Assembly: GCA_033085395.1 (NCBI GenBank)
Contig: JANQBS010000513.1
Coordinates: 1 to 17,450 of the forward strand
Origin: Xanthoparmelia taractica
Lineage: Eukaryota > Ascomycota > Lecanoromycetes > Lecanorales > Parmeliaceae
Reading direction: 5' to 3'
DNA length: 17,450 bases
A model generated the notes under the pieces. It saw only the letters and a program-made list of their open reading frames with translations, had not been told where the DNA came from and made no database searches. The first letter of the stretch is position 1; each line of letters opens with the position of its first letter. Both the position numbers and the translations under genes were made by a program. This document shows positions 1 to 8,425 of the stretch, one piece after another.

Positions 1-74
1 TCCCATACCTTTCGGTATGGTATTCGAAAAACTGGTCCCATACCATCAAATATACCACACCTTTCCGACCCGTA
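1..74. mobile_element. Right end of hAT-like miniature inverted-repeat element (copy A, cut by window edge)
   Basis: This stretch matches the right-hand part of the complete 274-bp element at 13933-14206 and ends in the same ATACCACACCTTTCCGACCCGTA terminus. It differs from that copy by six substitutions, all C/T or G/A transitions. Copy A keeps C and G where the other copy has T and A, so it is the less RIP-mutated one. The subterminal motif CCATACC at 3-9 is followed by its inverse GGTATGG at 14-20, and a third CCATACC follows further right. The left end lies outside the window, so no target duplication can be checked here. Confidence 0.75.
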
Positions 75-939
75 CTTGAGATTAACTCGTCTAGAAGTTT
101 TAATTAAAGTTGAAATTAAACTTACGACTTTTACGAATCGACGCTTCTATTCGAAAATAATTAATAATTTTATAAAATTCCTAATTCGAGTGTAGTCGAG
201 AGTATTCTACGATACTCGAATTGAACTCGAATCGAAGCGCGATACTATTGTGAGAACGCTTTTCAATTATATTATAGAATTAAAAATATTAAGTTATAGA
301 TTCGAGTGTCGCGCTTTATAGAAGGCACACACTCTATTTAAACTTACATAAAGTTTATACGGCGCACTTATACGACGTATTTATAGATATTTATATAACT
401 TTATACGACCTAACAACTAGGTTTTAAACTAGATTTAAATTCTCGCGATTAGTAAATAGCTACACGTACTTATTTAAGCGTTAAAATATCTCTTAAAGTA
501 TTCTACTAAATAAAAGAAATACGATATAGTATAGAATAAGAAAGAGTATTATATCGTGAAGTAAGAAACTATTAAAAGCTAGGCTAAAGACTTCGTAAAG
601 ATAGTTAGAAAGTTTAGTATAATTTTATAATAGAATCTCGAATCGATCTATAAACTTATTTTCTTCTTCTATTTATTTTCTTTTATAATCTATTAATAAT
701 TTAAAAAGATATAGAATAAGAGTCTCTTAGTATTAGATCTATCGATAGAGAATTAGAACGACTCGCTTATATATATATTCTTCGAATTTAATATCTATAC
801 TTTATCTATCTCGATCGTCGAAGCTTAAATTACTATTCTCGTCTTATCGAGAAGCGTTATTCTCTATAACTCTTTAGTTTTCGAGAAGGCGATAATTAGT
901 TTAATTAAGTATAGCGAGCGCGTACGAAGATCGGCATAG
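75..939. other. AT-rich, RIP-degraded block with no recognisable gene
   Basis: This stretch is strongly AT-biased with few CpA or TpG dinucleotides, while CpG remains common (many tcg, acg and gcg). That pattern fits repeat-induced point mutation of an old transposon. One forward frame between about 560 and 935 reads as protein-like segments broken mainly by TAG and TAA, so a decayed transposase is possible, but I could not assign a family. No intact gene is visible. Confidence 0.6.
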
Positions 940-1199
940 AAAGTCCTGGATAGCGCTAGTATCAACCCTAACCCTATATTCGAAAATGATCCTATAGAAG
1001 AGAAGCTCTTCTTGTTGTATTTTAGGAGATGTAATCTCTTTTTTCGATATTATCTTAGGGGTAATAAAGGGTCTGAGCCCAAAGTAGACTGGAGTTAGAT
1101 ATATATCCGAAATAGATAATTAAGCGTATCGTCCGGGTAACCCTTTAGGCGGGGCTTTATCCGATCTTGGCGTGGGAGTCTTGGCATGTCCAGGACTTT
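940..1199. repeat. 260-bp TIR element, family 1 copy 1
   Basis: The element starts AAAGTCCTGGA and ends TGTCCAGGACTTT, giving terminal inverted repeats of about 12-13 bp (one transition in the left arm). A related copy lies at 4886-5241. The shared interior includes a CCCTAACCCTA motif near the left end, a segment reading GTATCGTCCGGG, and GACGTGGGAGTCTT or GGCGTGGGAGTCTT near the right end. It has no coding capacity, so it looks like a non-autonomous DNA transposon (MITE). A TA lies just outside each end (CATAG before, GTTAG after), which would suit a TA-duplicating superfamily, but copy 2 does not confirm this. It is much less AT-biased than the DNA on its left. Confidence 0.7.
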
Positions 1200-1200
1200 G

Positions 1201-1346
1201 TTAGGCCGAGCCGTACGGGTGCCTGTGGGGTGCGCCGTATGGGCTTCATATGGGCAAATAGGGTGCGCCTTCTATGAAGCGCGGCACCCGAACCCATGAG
1301 TCATATTTTTGGTTCTATGGTACAATTGGAAAGCGCCCTCACAGAC
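1201..1346. repeat. About 150-bp GC-rich palindromic repeat, family 2 copy 1
   Basis: This stretch is closely matched at 11105-11262. The shared core contains GTATGGGCTTCATATGGGC, then GTGCGCCTTCTATGAAGCGC leading into GGCACCCGAACCCATGAG, and ends near ACAATTGGAAAGCGCCC. The middle folds back on itself: GTGCGCCTTC pairs imperfectly with GAAGCGCGGCAC around a short TAT loop. It abuts the right end of the family 1 element, so the two may be nested or part of a composite. It has no open reading frame of note. Confidence 0.7.
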
Positions 1347-1570
1347 TTTCTATGTCGATCTCCGTATATAGAATCGAATTAAATAGTATCGGGATCTTAT
1401 TTACTACTTATAGCTATCTTATAATAAAAATCTAGAATATCTCTATCGATTAAGAATATTAAGTCGCGATCTCGATCGCTTGTAATACTTTTAACGAATA
1501 ATTGTACTATACTTCTCGTTAGCGCGGAAGACAGACGAATAAGATCGCTCGACTTGAATTAAACGATTCT
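1347..1570. other. AT-rich RIP-like tract bordering the first gene island
   Basis: The composition returns to AT-rich, CpA/TpG-poor DNA and shifts to normal gene-island composition at about 1565-1575. No gene, RNA or clear repeat was recognised here. Confidence 0.55.
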
Positions 1571-1851
1571 AACCTGGTAGCTTGTGGCGGAGCTCGAAGA
1601 ACCAGAGCTTGAGGGGCACTTCTTGAACTCGTCAAGTTAGATGGCCCTGAACAAAGATGGAAGATTGATTGCTGTAGCGCCAAGACCTAAATGTGAGGGG
1701 ATCGGGAAACCTGCCTCTAGTGGCTGTACTACTGTACAGCATACAATGGTGGGGAGGGTCTGATCACCATGTGACTCACAAAGCAGTCCCGTATATTGAA
1801 AAACATAAGGTAGACCAGTTGGTCCTTCCCCAAGTAAATATTATCTCCACC

Positions 1852-2913
1852 ATGTCCGAATCCAAAGACCTCCGCACCGTACGCTTCTCCTGCGCATGCC
1901 GTCAAGTAAGCGGCTCCTTCAAAGCCCAACAGCGCGACCTGCCTCTATCCCTGACCCTCTGCCACTGCACCACCTGCCGCCAACAGTCCGGTCTCCTCTG
2001 CATCACCGGCGCCAGCCTGCCCCAAGGCACCGAGTTTGACGTCAAAGGGCCTCTGACAGCCTACAAAGCGTCCGCGGATCTCTCCCGCTTCTTCTGCAGC
2101 AATTGCGGCGCCAATGTCTACCTCGAGGAGACCAATACCAAGAAGGAAGTGTGCGCGGGACTTCTAGAGGAAGTGGAGGGTGTGGTTCGTTTGGACCAGC
2201 ATATTTTCGTGAAGGATACCAAGGACGGCGGGCTGAGTGATTGGATCCCCAATGTGAATGCTTGGGAGGGGTTTCAGGACGTCAGTAAGAAAGTGGACTC
2301 TGGTTGGAAAGATGATGCACAAGTAAGCTCAAAGGGAGAGCAAGAGCTGCACGCCCACTGTCGCTGCAAGGGCGTAGGCTTCAAAATCTCACGCCCAGAC
2401 GCATCTTCTGCCAATCTCAACGCACCTCGCGGTGACATCGCAGGCTCTAAACCCTCAGAGACCGACCACGCATGGTGGCTTGCCGAAAACGGCACAAAAT
2501 ACCTCGGCGGCACCTGTGCCTGCACAAGCTGCCGCCTCACATCAGGCTACGACATCGCAACCTGGGCCTTCGTCCCCCAATCCAACATCACGCAGCCCGA
2601 CGGCACACCCCTCGACTTCAGTGCCGGCACCCTGAAGCGCTACGAAAGCTCTCAAGGCGTCCATCGAGAATTTTGCAGCAAATGCGGCGCCACGGTCTTC
2701 TATCATGCGGACCGCAGGCCCGGTCTCATTGATGTGAGTGCGGGTCTGCTGGATGCGGAGGAGGGAGCGCGGGCGGAATCGTGGCTGGGGTGGGAGACGA
2801 AGAAGGTTAGTTATGAGGAGGATGCGCTGAATAAGGATTTGATCAAGAGATTGAGTGCCGGGTTGAAGCAGTGGGGAGAAAACAAGGGTGCATCATCGTC
2901 CGGAGGGAAGTAG
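1852..2913 (+). CDS. Tandem GFA/CENP-V-type zinc-binding domain protein
   Basis: The product is 353 residues with no intron. It has two copies of the GFA (glutathione-dependent formaldehyde-activating enzyme, CENP-V/GFA) fold. Copy 1 shows C14-x-C16, the cluster C37-x-C39-x2-C42 and C82-x2-C85 in FFCSNCGANVY. Copy 2 repeats it with C170-x-C172, C222-x-C224-x2-C227 and C275-x2-C278 in FCSKCGATVFY. These cysteines are the expected two-zinc ligands of the family. Members were named for glutathione-dependent formaldehyde handling, but most fungal ones have no proven substrate, so no specific reaction is claimed. The start is the ATG at 1852, in a near-ideal CCACCATG context and just before the first domain. 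The same frame is open upstream to 1693, but that extension looks non-coding. No targeting signal is evident, so a cytosolic location is likely. The gene is convergent with the succinyl-CoA ligase gene, 226 bp away. Confidence 0.88.
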   Translation: MSESKDLRTVRFSCACRQVSGSFKAQQRDLPLSLTLCHCTTCRQQSGLLCITGASLPQGTEFDVKGPLTAYKASADLSRFFCSNCGANVYLEETNTKKEVCAGLLEEVEGVVRLDQHIFVKDTKDGGLSDWIPNVNAWEGFQDVSKKVDSGWKDDAQVSSKGEQELHAHCRCKGVGFKISRPDASSANLNAPRGDIAGSKPSETDHAWWLAENGTKYLGGTCACTSCRLTSGYDIATWAFVPQSNITQPDGTPLDFSAGTLKRYESSQGVHREFCSKCGATVFYHADRRPGLIDVSAGLLDAEEGARAESWLGWETKKVSYEEDALNKDLIKRLSAGLKQWGENKGASSSGGK

Positions 2914-3139
2914 AGTTGACAGCCTGAATCCGACTTGGAGGGGAGCATATTTCGGACAGAGGAAGTGCCAGATCAATGTGGTCGGGAGACTCGCAACCTC
3001 ATGAAAGAAAAAGTTGCTATTCGGCATAGAAAGCTTATGATAGGTGAAAATGTAGGTACGGTGAAAGTAGAAAGGCAGAAATGGCACTCGGAACATTGCA
3101 GACGACAGAAAGCATGAAAAAAGTTGCTTCCAGCGGGTT
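2914..3139. other. Convergent intergenic spacer
   Basis: This 226-bp spacer between two genes that face each other should hold both 3' UTRs and polyadenylation regions. Short open frames on both strands here have no conserved features. No terminator-like hairpin stands out. Confidence 0.5.
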
Positions 3140-4767
3140 TTATAGTCCGAGATTGAACTCAACGCCAACTGCAAACAAGTCTATTAGCAAATGATCCGTT
3201 GCAGTTAGTATTGATGAGCGGATGATGCTTACCATCGATATCCCTCGCCATCTTCACCACCTTGGAAAATTGCACACTCTTCTCCGCCGCCGATTGTAAA
3301 TCCTCAATCGAGAAAATCTTCAGCCCACTCTCATTGATAAGCTTCGCCGCCAACTCCATGTTGGTCCCCTGCAACCTCGCCACAATGGGCGTCCTTAGGT
3401 TCATACTCTGCACCACGCTGATAAGGCCCTGCGCAATGGCATCACATCTGACAATTCCGCCGAAGATGTTGACGAAGATGGCAGTGACTTTGGGATCGCT
3501 GGTGATGAGGTCGAAAGCTTGCTTGATTGCTTGAGGCGTTGCGCCTCCACCGACGTCGAGGAAGTTGGCTGGGGAGCCGCCGTTCAGCTTGATGATGTCC
3601 ATTGTGGCCATTGCGAGACCAGCGCCATTGACTGGATTCTATCAGTAAGGATGCGGAAGCGGAGGTGAGGATACATACCCAGGCAACCGATATCTCCGTC
3701 CAGCTTGATAAAGTTGAGACCAGACTCAGCAGCCTTCACCTCATCCGCATCTTCCTGCGTCCTATCCCTCCACGAAAAGACCTCTTTCTGTCTAAATTCC
3801 GCATTGTCATCGAACGTCAACTTTGCATCCATAGCCAAAACCTGATGATCGCTCGTCTCGCTCAACGGATTTATCTCGATCTGCGTTGCGTCCTTCTCCA
3901 TAAACACCTTATAAAGCTTCTGAATCGTGCTTTTGGCATCCTCAATGCATTGTTCCGAGAATCCCAAATCAGAAGCAATATTCCGGGCAATGTCATCCGT
4001 GACACCCTCGTGTATATTAATGTTAGTGGTGATGATTGCGTCTGGGGACTCTTTGGCCACGGTCTCGATATCCATGCCGCCTTGTGAAGAGGCAATTATG
4101 ACAGGTGCTTGCGATTGGCGGTCCATGAGGATAGCTAGGTAGAATTCTCGGCGAGCGAATTTGCGTTCGCATATATAGACGGCGTTGCAGAGGCGGCCTG
4201 CAGCGCCAGTTTGCTTGGTAATGAGCTTATGGCCAATCATCTGGTCGGCGAACATCTTGGCTTCGGTCGGTCTGCAAAGAGCGGGAAGTGTTAGAAGAAG
4301 CGTACGTTTGGTGGGTAAGGGGAGGCAGTACGAGTAGATTACTCTCACACCACCCTTCAGCCCGTTATCGAAGGTACCCTTTCCTCGTCCACCAGCTAGA
4401 ACTTGTGCCTTTATTACCATATCATCACCGCCTATGGTGATCTTAGCCTATCTCCTTATACTTCTTTCTTTCTTTCTATAGCTTGCTCATACCAATGTTC
4501 TTGGCAATTGACTCTGCCTCCGCCGCTGAGCGGGCAACCTCCCCCTTCGGCACACCAATGCCATAACTTTTCAAAAGCTTTGCAGAAAGATATTCGTGGA
4601 TGGAAAGGAATCGTTTTTGGTGTACGGCTGAGCTCCTGGCAGGTGTGTCCTGCTGTTGATTGTTTAGTTGAATCTCTCGTAGCGGTGAAGGGCTTCTGAG
4701 CGCAGCAAACCTTGGTGGCAGCTCTCAAAGCAGCGGCCAGCGGCCTGCTGCGAGCAAGCTTGAACAT
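3140..4767 (-). CDS. LSC2: Succinate-CoA ligase [ADP-forming] beta subunit, mitochondrial
   Basis: This is the beta subunit of the TCA-cycle enzyme that interconverts succinyl-CoA and succinate with nucleotide phosphorylation in the mitochondrial matrix. Its alpha partner is not in the window. Exons on the minus strand are 4767-4493, 4431-4332, 4271-3679, 3631-3233 and 3168-3140. Introns are 4432-4492, 4272-4331, 3632-3678 and 3169-3232, all GT..AG and with CTAAC/CTGAT-like branch sites. All junctions keep phase and the stop is TAA. Markers are SIHEYLSAKLLKSYGIGVP at the mature N-terminus, the ATP-grasp segment VIKAQVLAGGRGKGTF, KDATQIEINPLSE, GGSPANFLDVGGGA and NIFGGIVRCDAIAQG. The start MFKLARSRPLAAALRAA is an Arg/Ala-rich import sequence. 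Between it and the mature protein the frame must shift: either one extra base near 4659, or a fifth intron at 4650-4710 (GTTTGC..CTAAAC..GCAG). These give 464 or 444 residues, and both restore the frame. The body of the gene is intact. Confidence 0.9.
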
Positions 4768-4773
4768 CCTAGG

Positions 4774-4796
4774 AAGCACCTAGGGAGTAGGTGCTT
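4774..4796. promoter_or_regulatory. Perfect inverted repeat just upstream of the ligase start codon
   Basis: AAGCACCTA at 4774-4782 is mirrored by TAGGTGCTT at 4788-4796 around a 5-base GGGAG loop. The repeat ends 7 bases before the ATG at 4767. It would form a 9-bp hairpin in the ligase 5' leader, or it could be a dyad protein-binding site. The symmetry is visible in the sequence; any regulatory role is inference. Confidence 0.4.
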
Positions 4797-4885
4797 TTAT
4801 GAAGTCGTGAGTTGAGGGGTTATGAGCGCTTTCGAAGCTGGAGGCTAAGATAGCTGCAGGCTTGGCAGTACGGAGGTCTGCACCA

Positions 4886-5241
4886 AAAGTCCTGGACAGC
4901 GCTAGTACTAGCCCTAACCCTATTTTCGGAAAAGGCCCTAAGAGGGGCAGCCCCCAAAAAGGTTTCTAGGAGAATGTAACCTATCCTTTGAGTATAATCT
5001 TAGGGATATTAGGGGGCCTAAGCTCAAATTGGGCTGGGAATAGGTGCAGATCCGAACCACTTTTTTAGTGTATCGTCCGGGCAACCCTCTATGCGGGGGC
5101 AATATCCGATCTTGACGTGGGAGTCTTAGTGTTATGCTCCGGAGAAGAGTTTTCAGAGCATTCGTAGCCTATCTACTCAAGCAAGCAGTCAATCCCACAC
5201 ACGTTCCATTCATTCCTTAACACTTGGCAAGTCCAGGACTT
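4886..5241. repeat. TIR element, family 1 copy 2, carrying an extra ~95-bp segment
   Basis: The left end AAAGTCCTGGACAGCGCTAG and right end GTCCAGGACTT form the same inverted termini as 940-1199. The interior shares the CCCTAACCCTA motif (4912-4922), GTATCGTCCGGG and GACGTGGGAGTCTT. Unlike copy 1, about 95 bp of unrelated sequence sits between GGGAGTCTT and GGCAAGTCC, starting AGTGTTA and ending TTAACACT. The element lies 118 bp upstream of the ligase ATG, so it is at the edge of, or inside, that gene's promoter. It shows little RIP damage. Confidence 0.7.
5135..5226. repeat. Putative small insertion with its own inverted ends inside family 1 copy 2
   Basis: The extra segment in copy 2 begins AGTGTTA and ends TTAACACT, a 7-8 bp inverted repeat, and CTT occurs at both junctions. 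Copy 1 reads straight through GAGTCTTGGCA at this site. This suggests a nested miniature insertion of roughly 95 bp, although loss of the segment from copy 1 would look the same. The boundaries are approximate. Confidence 0.4.
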
Positions 5242-5249
5242 CATTAGCG

Positions 5250-5888
5250 TGATTCGCACCTCGGTGAGAATAAGATTCTCGTGATGTATAAGAATGATCG
5301 ATTATTTACTATCTGACGAACTATCTATCTACTTAAGCTAATTACAATAAATCTAGCTATCGCTAAACCTATTAAAGATAACTAGTATTATCTTTATAGA
5401 CGATCTCTTTTTAAATATCGAGTCTCGACGAGTAAAATTATATAAGTTAAATAATTAACTAATATAGCACGTGTAATAAAAAATATAATTTTTTCATTTA
5501 ACTCTAATAATAAGAGAATAAGATTCTCGAAATATTTTAAATTATTAACGAAAGAAAGCAAGCTCTAGACACTTTAAATTATTATTAATAAATTCTTTAA
5601 TTGTTTAAGATCTCGATAATATATCGTCTTAAGAAGACTAATTAATTCTTTTTATAACTCTTATAATATATTTTAAAATCGTTATTAATATATCGCTTTA
5701 AAATTAATTTCGTTTTAATAACGTTCTTATATTTTTACTTTATCTTTTTTAATAATTTAGCTTTATATTTTAAGAACTTATTATTTAAAATTTTCAATTA
5801 AATTATTTACGTATAATCTATTTACTACTTTTAATAATTTCTTTATAATATTAATTAATAATTCTTTCGCGTATCTTCTTTTAATCTT
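5250..5888. other. AT-rich RIP-degraded block that replaces the cyclase 5' end
   Basis: The composition is very AT-rich with depleted CpA and TpG. It ends abruptly at about 5889, where recognisable cyclase exon sequence begins. A near-repeat of AATAAGATTCTCG occurs at about 5270 and 5518. I could not identify the element class in either orientation, and I saw no decayed cyclase N-terminus in it. Confidence 0.55.
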
Positions 5889-8205
5889 TACGATGATGCG
5901 GAAGAGTACCTGTCCACTGTGACAGCCGTGACTCACGGCGCAGATTCTGGCGGCGTACTAAGCGCATTCCCAACCTCCACTTTCATGCTATGCTGGGTAC
6001 ACATACTCAAACTGAATGTTTATCAAAGTCTGACTATTCTCTCAGGCAACTTCAACACTCCTAGGTAATGGTTTTACGACTGAAGCTCTTGGATTGGTTA
6101 GTGCTCGAACAATTGCGGAATTCCTCCACCAGCAGTTGCTGACAGGGAATGGACTGGTCGGCTTTGGTATATTCTGTAGCCCCTATGACCTTGTACTCAT
6201 GTTTATGTGTACCAGCACCAAATTTCCTAGAGGACGCAGATGACACGGCGAAAACGATTATATCACTCAATTCAATAGGAAAGCCCACAGCCCCAGATTC
6301 AATGGTGGCCGCCTTTGAAGCCCAAAGCCATTTCAGAACTTACGCAACCGAACGAAATCCGAGCTTCAGTGCAAATTGCAATGTCTTGATGGCTTTGCTT
6401 TCCGTAGAGGAATATGGAAAATATTTGCGCCAAATTCATAAGATCGCTAATTTTCTCTGCAATTCGTGGTTTCATGGAGATCATCTGAACGAATGGGTAC
6501 GTTTACCGCTATTAAAGATGCTCATCAACTTATTGAGTCAGAACTTATGCCCTCAATACTCGCGGATGCTCCTAGCACAAGCTCTAGTCCGCCTGCTCTA
6601 CTTTTGGGATGCTGGAGAACTCGATGACTCATATGGGAAGCTTGTTCGGGATCGCGTCCCAATTGCTCTATGCCAGATCTTGAATCGGACCTTGCGGGAT
6701 CTTTGATCCACCCAACCTTGCGAGGTGACTGCGTATGCAGTTCTGACCTTGGCAAGCCTCTCATCCCTTCCATGATTCAAATCACTAGAACCGCAAATCG
6801 CAACCGCGATAGGAACCGGTCGAAGCATCATTATTGCCGCTATGAGGCATTCTCTCCAGCCGGAGTATATTTGGGTGGAGAAGGTCACTTATAACTCACC
6901 ATTCCTGTGCCAAATCTACAGTCTTGCAGCTCTTAAGGCGGCTCCACCGAAGCAAGCATGGGGAGCTCCGTAGGGAACCTTATTGACATTCCTGAGAAGA
7001 GCTTGAACAAGTTTGCTCAATTCTTCTTGCAGTTGCCAATTTTCTCCCAAGAGTCGGAATGGAAAATCAAAGCTTCTCTAATAGAAGGATACTTGTTCTA
7101 CCCGCAACTCAAGCGTATAAGACTGGACGTCTGTCCGCGCAAAGACATGACAAAAGACAAATATCTCGAGTACAATCCGCTGACTTGGGCAGTCTCGAAC
7201 AATTTCCAGGATACTCCGCTTTGTGCAGCCTTCTTATGGGACACGATGGTTATTTCGATGCTAAACACCCAAACAGACGAATATATCGAAGCGGTTATTG
7301 GAGAAAACCTTGCAGACAACCTTGAACCTGTAAAGCGTCTTATTACCGAATTGTGTGAGCAATCGAACATCTCAAAATCCTCTGTGAACGGAAGTCAGAA
7401 AAAGCAACGGTATTCCCAAATCGACAGTGGTGAGTCAGACGATCCAAAACCCATTCTGCAGATTGATTGCAATGGATCAAACAAAGCCCTTGCCGAGATC
7501 TCGCAAACCCTCTCCAAGTTTACAAGATATATAAAGGAGCATCCAAGTGTCCAACGTGCAAGTCCCGCTGACCGTAACCACCTGGCCCGGGAATTGCGCA
7601 CTTACCTCCTTGCCCACATCACTCAAATCGAAGACAACACCCGCTTCCGTACCCAAAAACCGGCCATGGCAGATCGCACCACTACTTTGTATACGCATCC
7701 AACAAGCTCATACTTCGCCTGGGTTCAGACAACATCTGCGGATCACACTTTTTGCCCTTGTTCGTTCGCTTTTATGACATGTCTCGTTGGCGGCTCCTGC
7801 CCCGGCAGCGACTGCTTTGATGGCGCGCAGCAGAAGTACCTTGCCCAAAGCTTGTGCCGCCACTTGGCGACCATGTGTCGACAGTACAACGACTACGGGT
7901 CCGTAGCGCGCGATCGCGCCGAGGAAAATATCAACAGCGTCAATTTCCCCGAGTTCCATGGGCCAGTTGCTGCCGAAACTGTCCTTGACGGAAACGGTGT
8001 CCCTGATGAGGCGAAAGAGGTCGCAATCAAGGCTGTCCTCTTTGACATTGCGGAGTTTGAACGTGAGAGTCTAGGCTTGGCGATGCGGAAGCTGAAGACC
8101 ATTGTGTCGTCGAGGGTGTGGAAAGCACTGAGCTTGTTCGTTGACGTGACCGATGTGTACGGGCAGATATATGTAGCACGGGATATTGCAAGTCGAATGC
8201 GTTGA
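5889..8205 (+). pseudogene. Bifunctional diterpene cyclase (copalyl diphosphate synthase/ent-kaurene synthase type), truncated and broken
   Basis: The family converts geranylgeranyl diphosphate first to a copalyl-type diphosphate (class II site) and then to a diterpene (class I site); fungal members are about 950 residues. Exons are 5889-5996, 6046-6166, 6216-6496 and 6542-8205, with GT..AG introns of 49, 49 and 45 nt. The class II part shows SGGVLSAFPTSTF, LEDADDTAK with the DxDD acid motif at 6233-6244, and ERNPSFSANCNVLMALL. The class I part shows DEYIE (7276-7290, in place of DDxxD/DExxE), SADHTFCP, and NDYGS at 7888-7902 leading to NSVNFPEF. Lesions are: about a quarter of the protein missing upstream of 5889; in-frame TGA at 6704 within a small deletion where a QxxDGSW motif is expected; in-frame TGA at 6773 where Trp is expected; and a one-base loss at 6968-6969. 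The class I half after 6970 stays open to its natural end. It is convergent with a P450 gene 220 bp away. The product cannot be predicted. Confidence 0.85.
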
Positions 8206-8425
8206 GGTGTAGGATTTCCTTGAAGGATCCCAGTTTGTGACTAGTGTAATTGGCAATGCACCCGTACATCATATTATAAGAAAATCTATCATGAATGCTC
8301 TGCACTCGAATCTAATCGACCATACAAGTAAGATAATTAGCAAACAGTATTGCGACGACATTTTAACCTGCGTCGCACCGATTTCGCGGCTCGGACAATA
8401 GCTACTTAAGCCCCACACGCAGAAA
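8206..8425. other. Convergent spacer between cyclase remnant and P450
   Basis: This 220-bp spacer between two genes that end toward each other is expected to hold both 3' UTRs. No additional gene or notable repeat was found. Confidence 0.5.

Noticed and set aside
964..976. True telomere or subtelomere because of CCCTAACCCTA
   Set aside because: Only about two units are present, embedded in an interspersed repeat at two internal sites, so this is not a telomeric tract.
1693..1851. Upstream in-frame extension of the GFA protein starting at 1693
   Set aside because: The extra 53 residues resemble no GFA N-terminus, and the ATG at 1852 has a much better CCACCATG context directly before the first domain.
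3262..3534. Plus-strand open frames inside the succinyl-CoA ligase gene
   Set aside because: They are antisense shadows of conserved ligase exons and have no domain features.
6149..6215. ATG at 6149 as the start of a separate 185-residue gene
   Set aside because: 6167-6215 is a GT..AG intron. Splicing joins VGF to APNFLEDADD and recovers a conserved cyclase segment, so this ATG lies inside an internal exon.
6670..6894. Open frame of 74 codons on the plus strand
   Set aside because: It is an out-of-frame reading of the broken cyclase. The correct frame here gives EVTAYAVLTLASLSSLP and the LAALKA segment.
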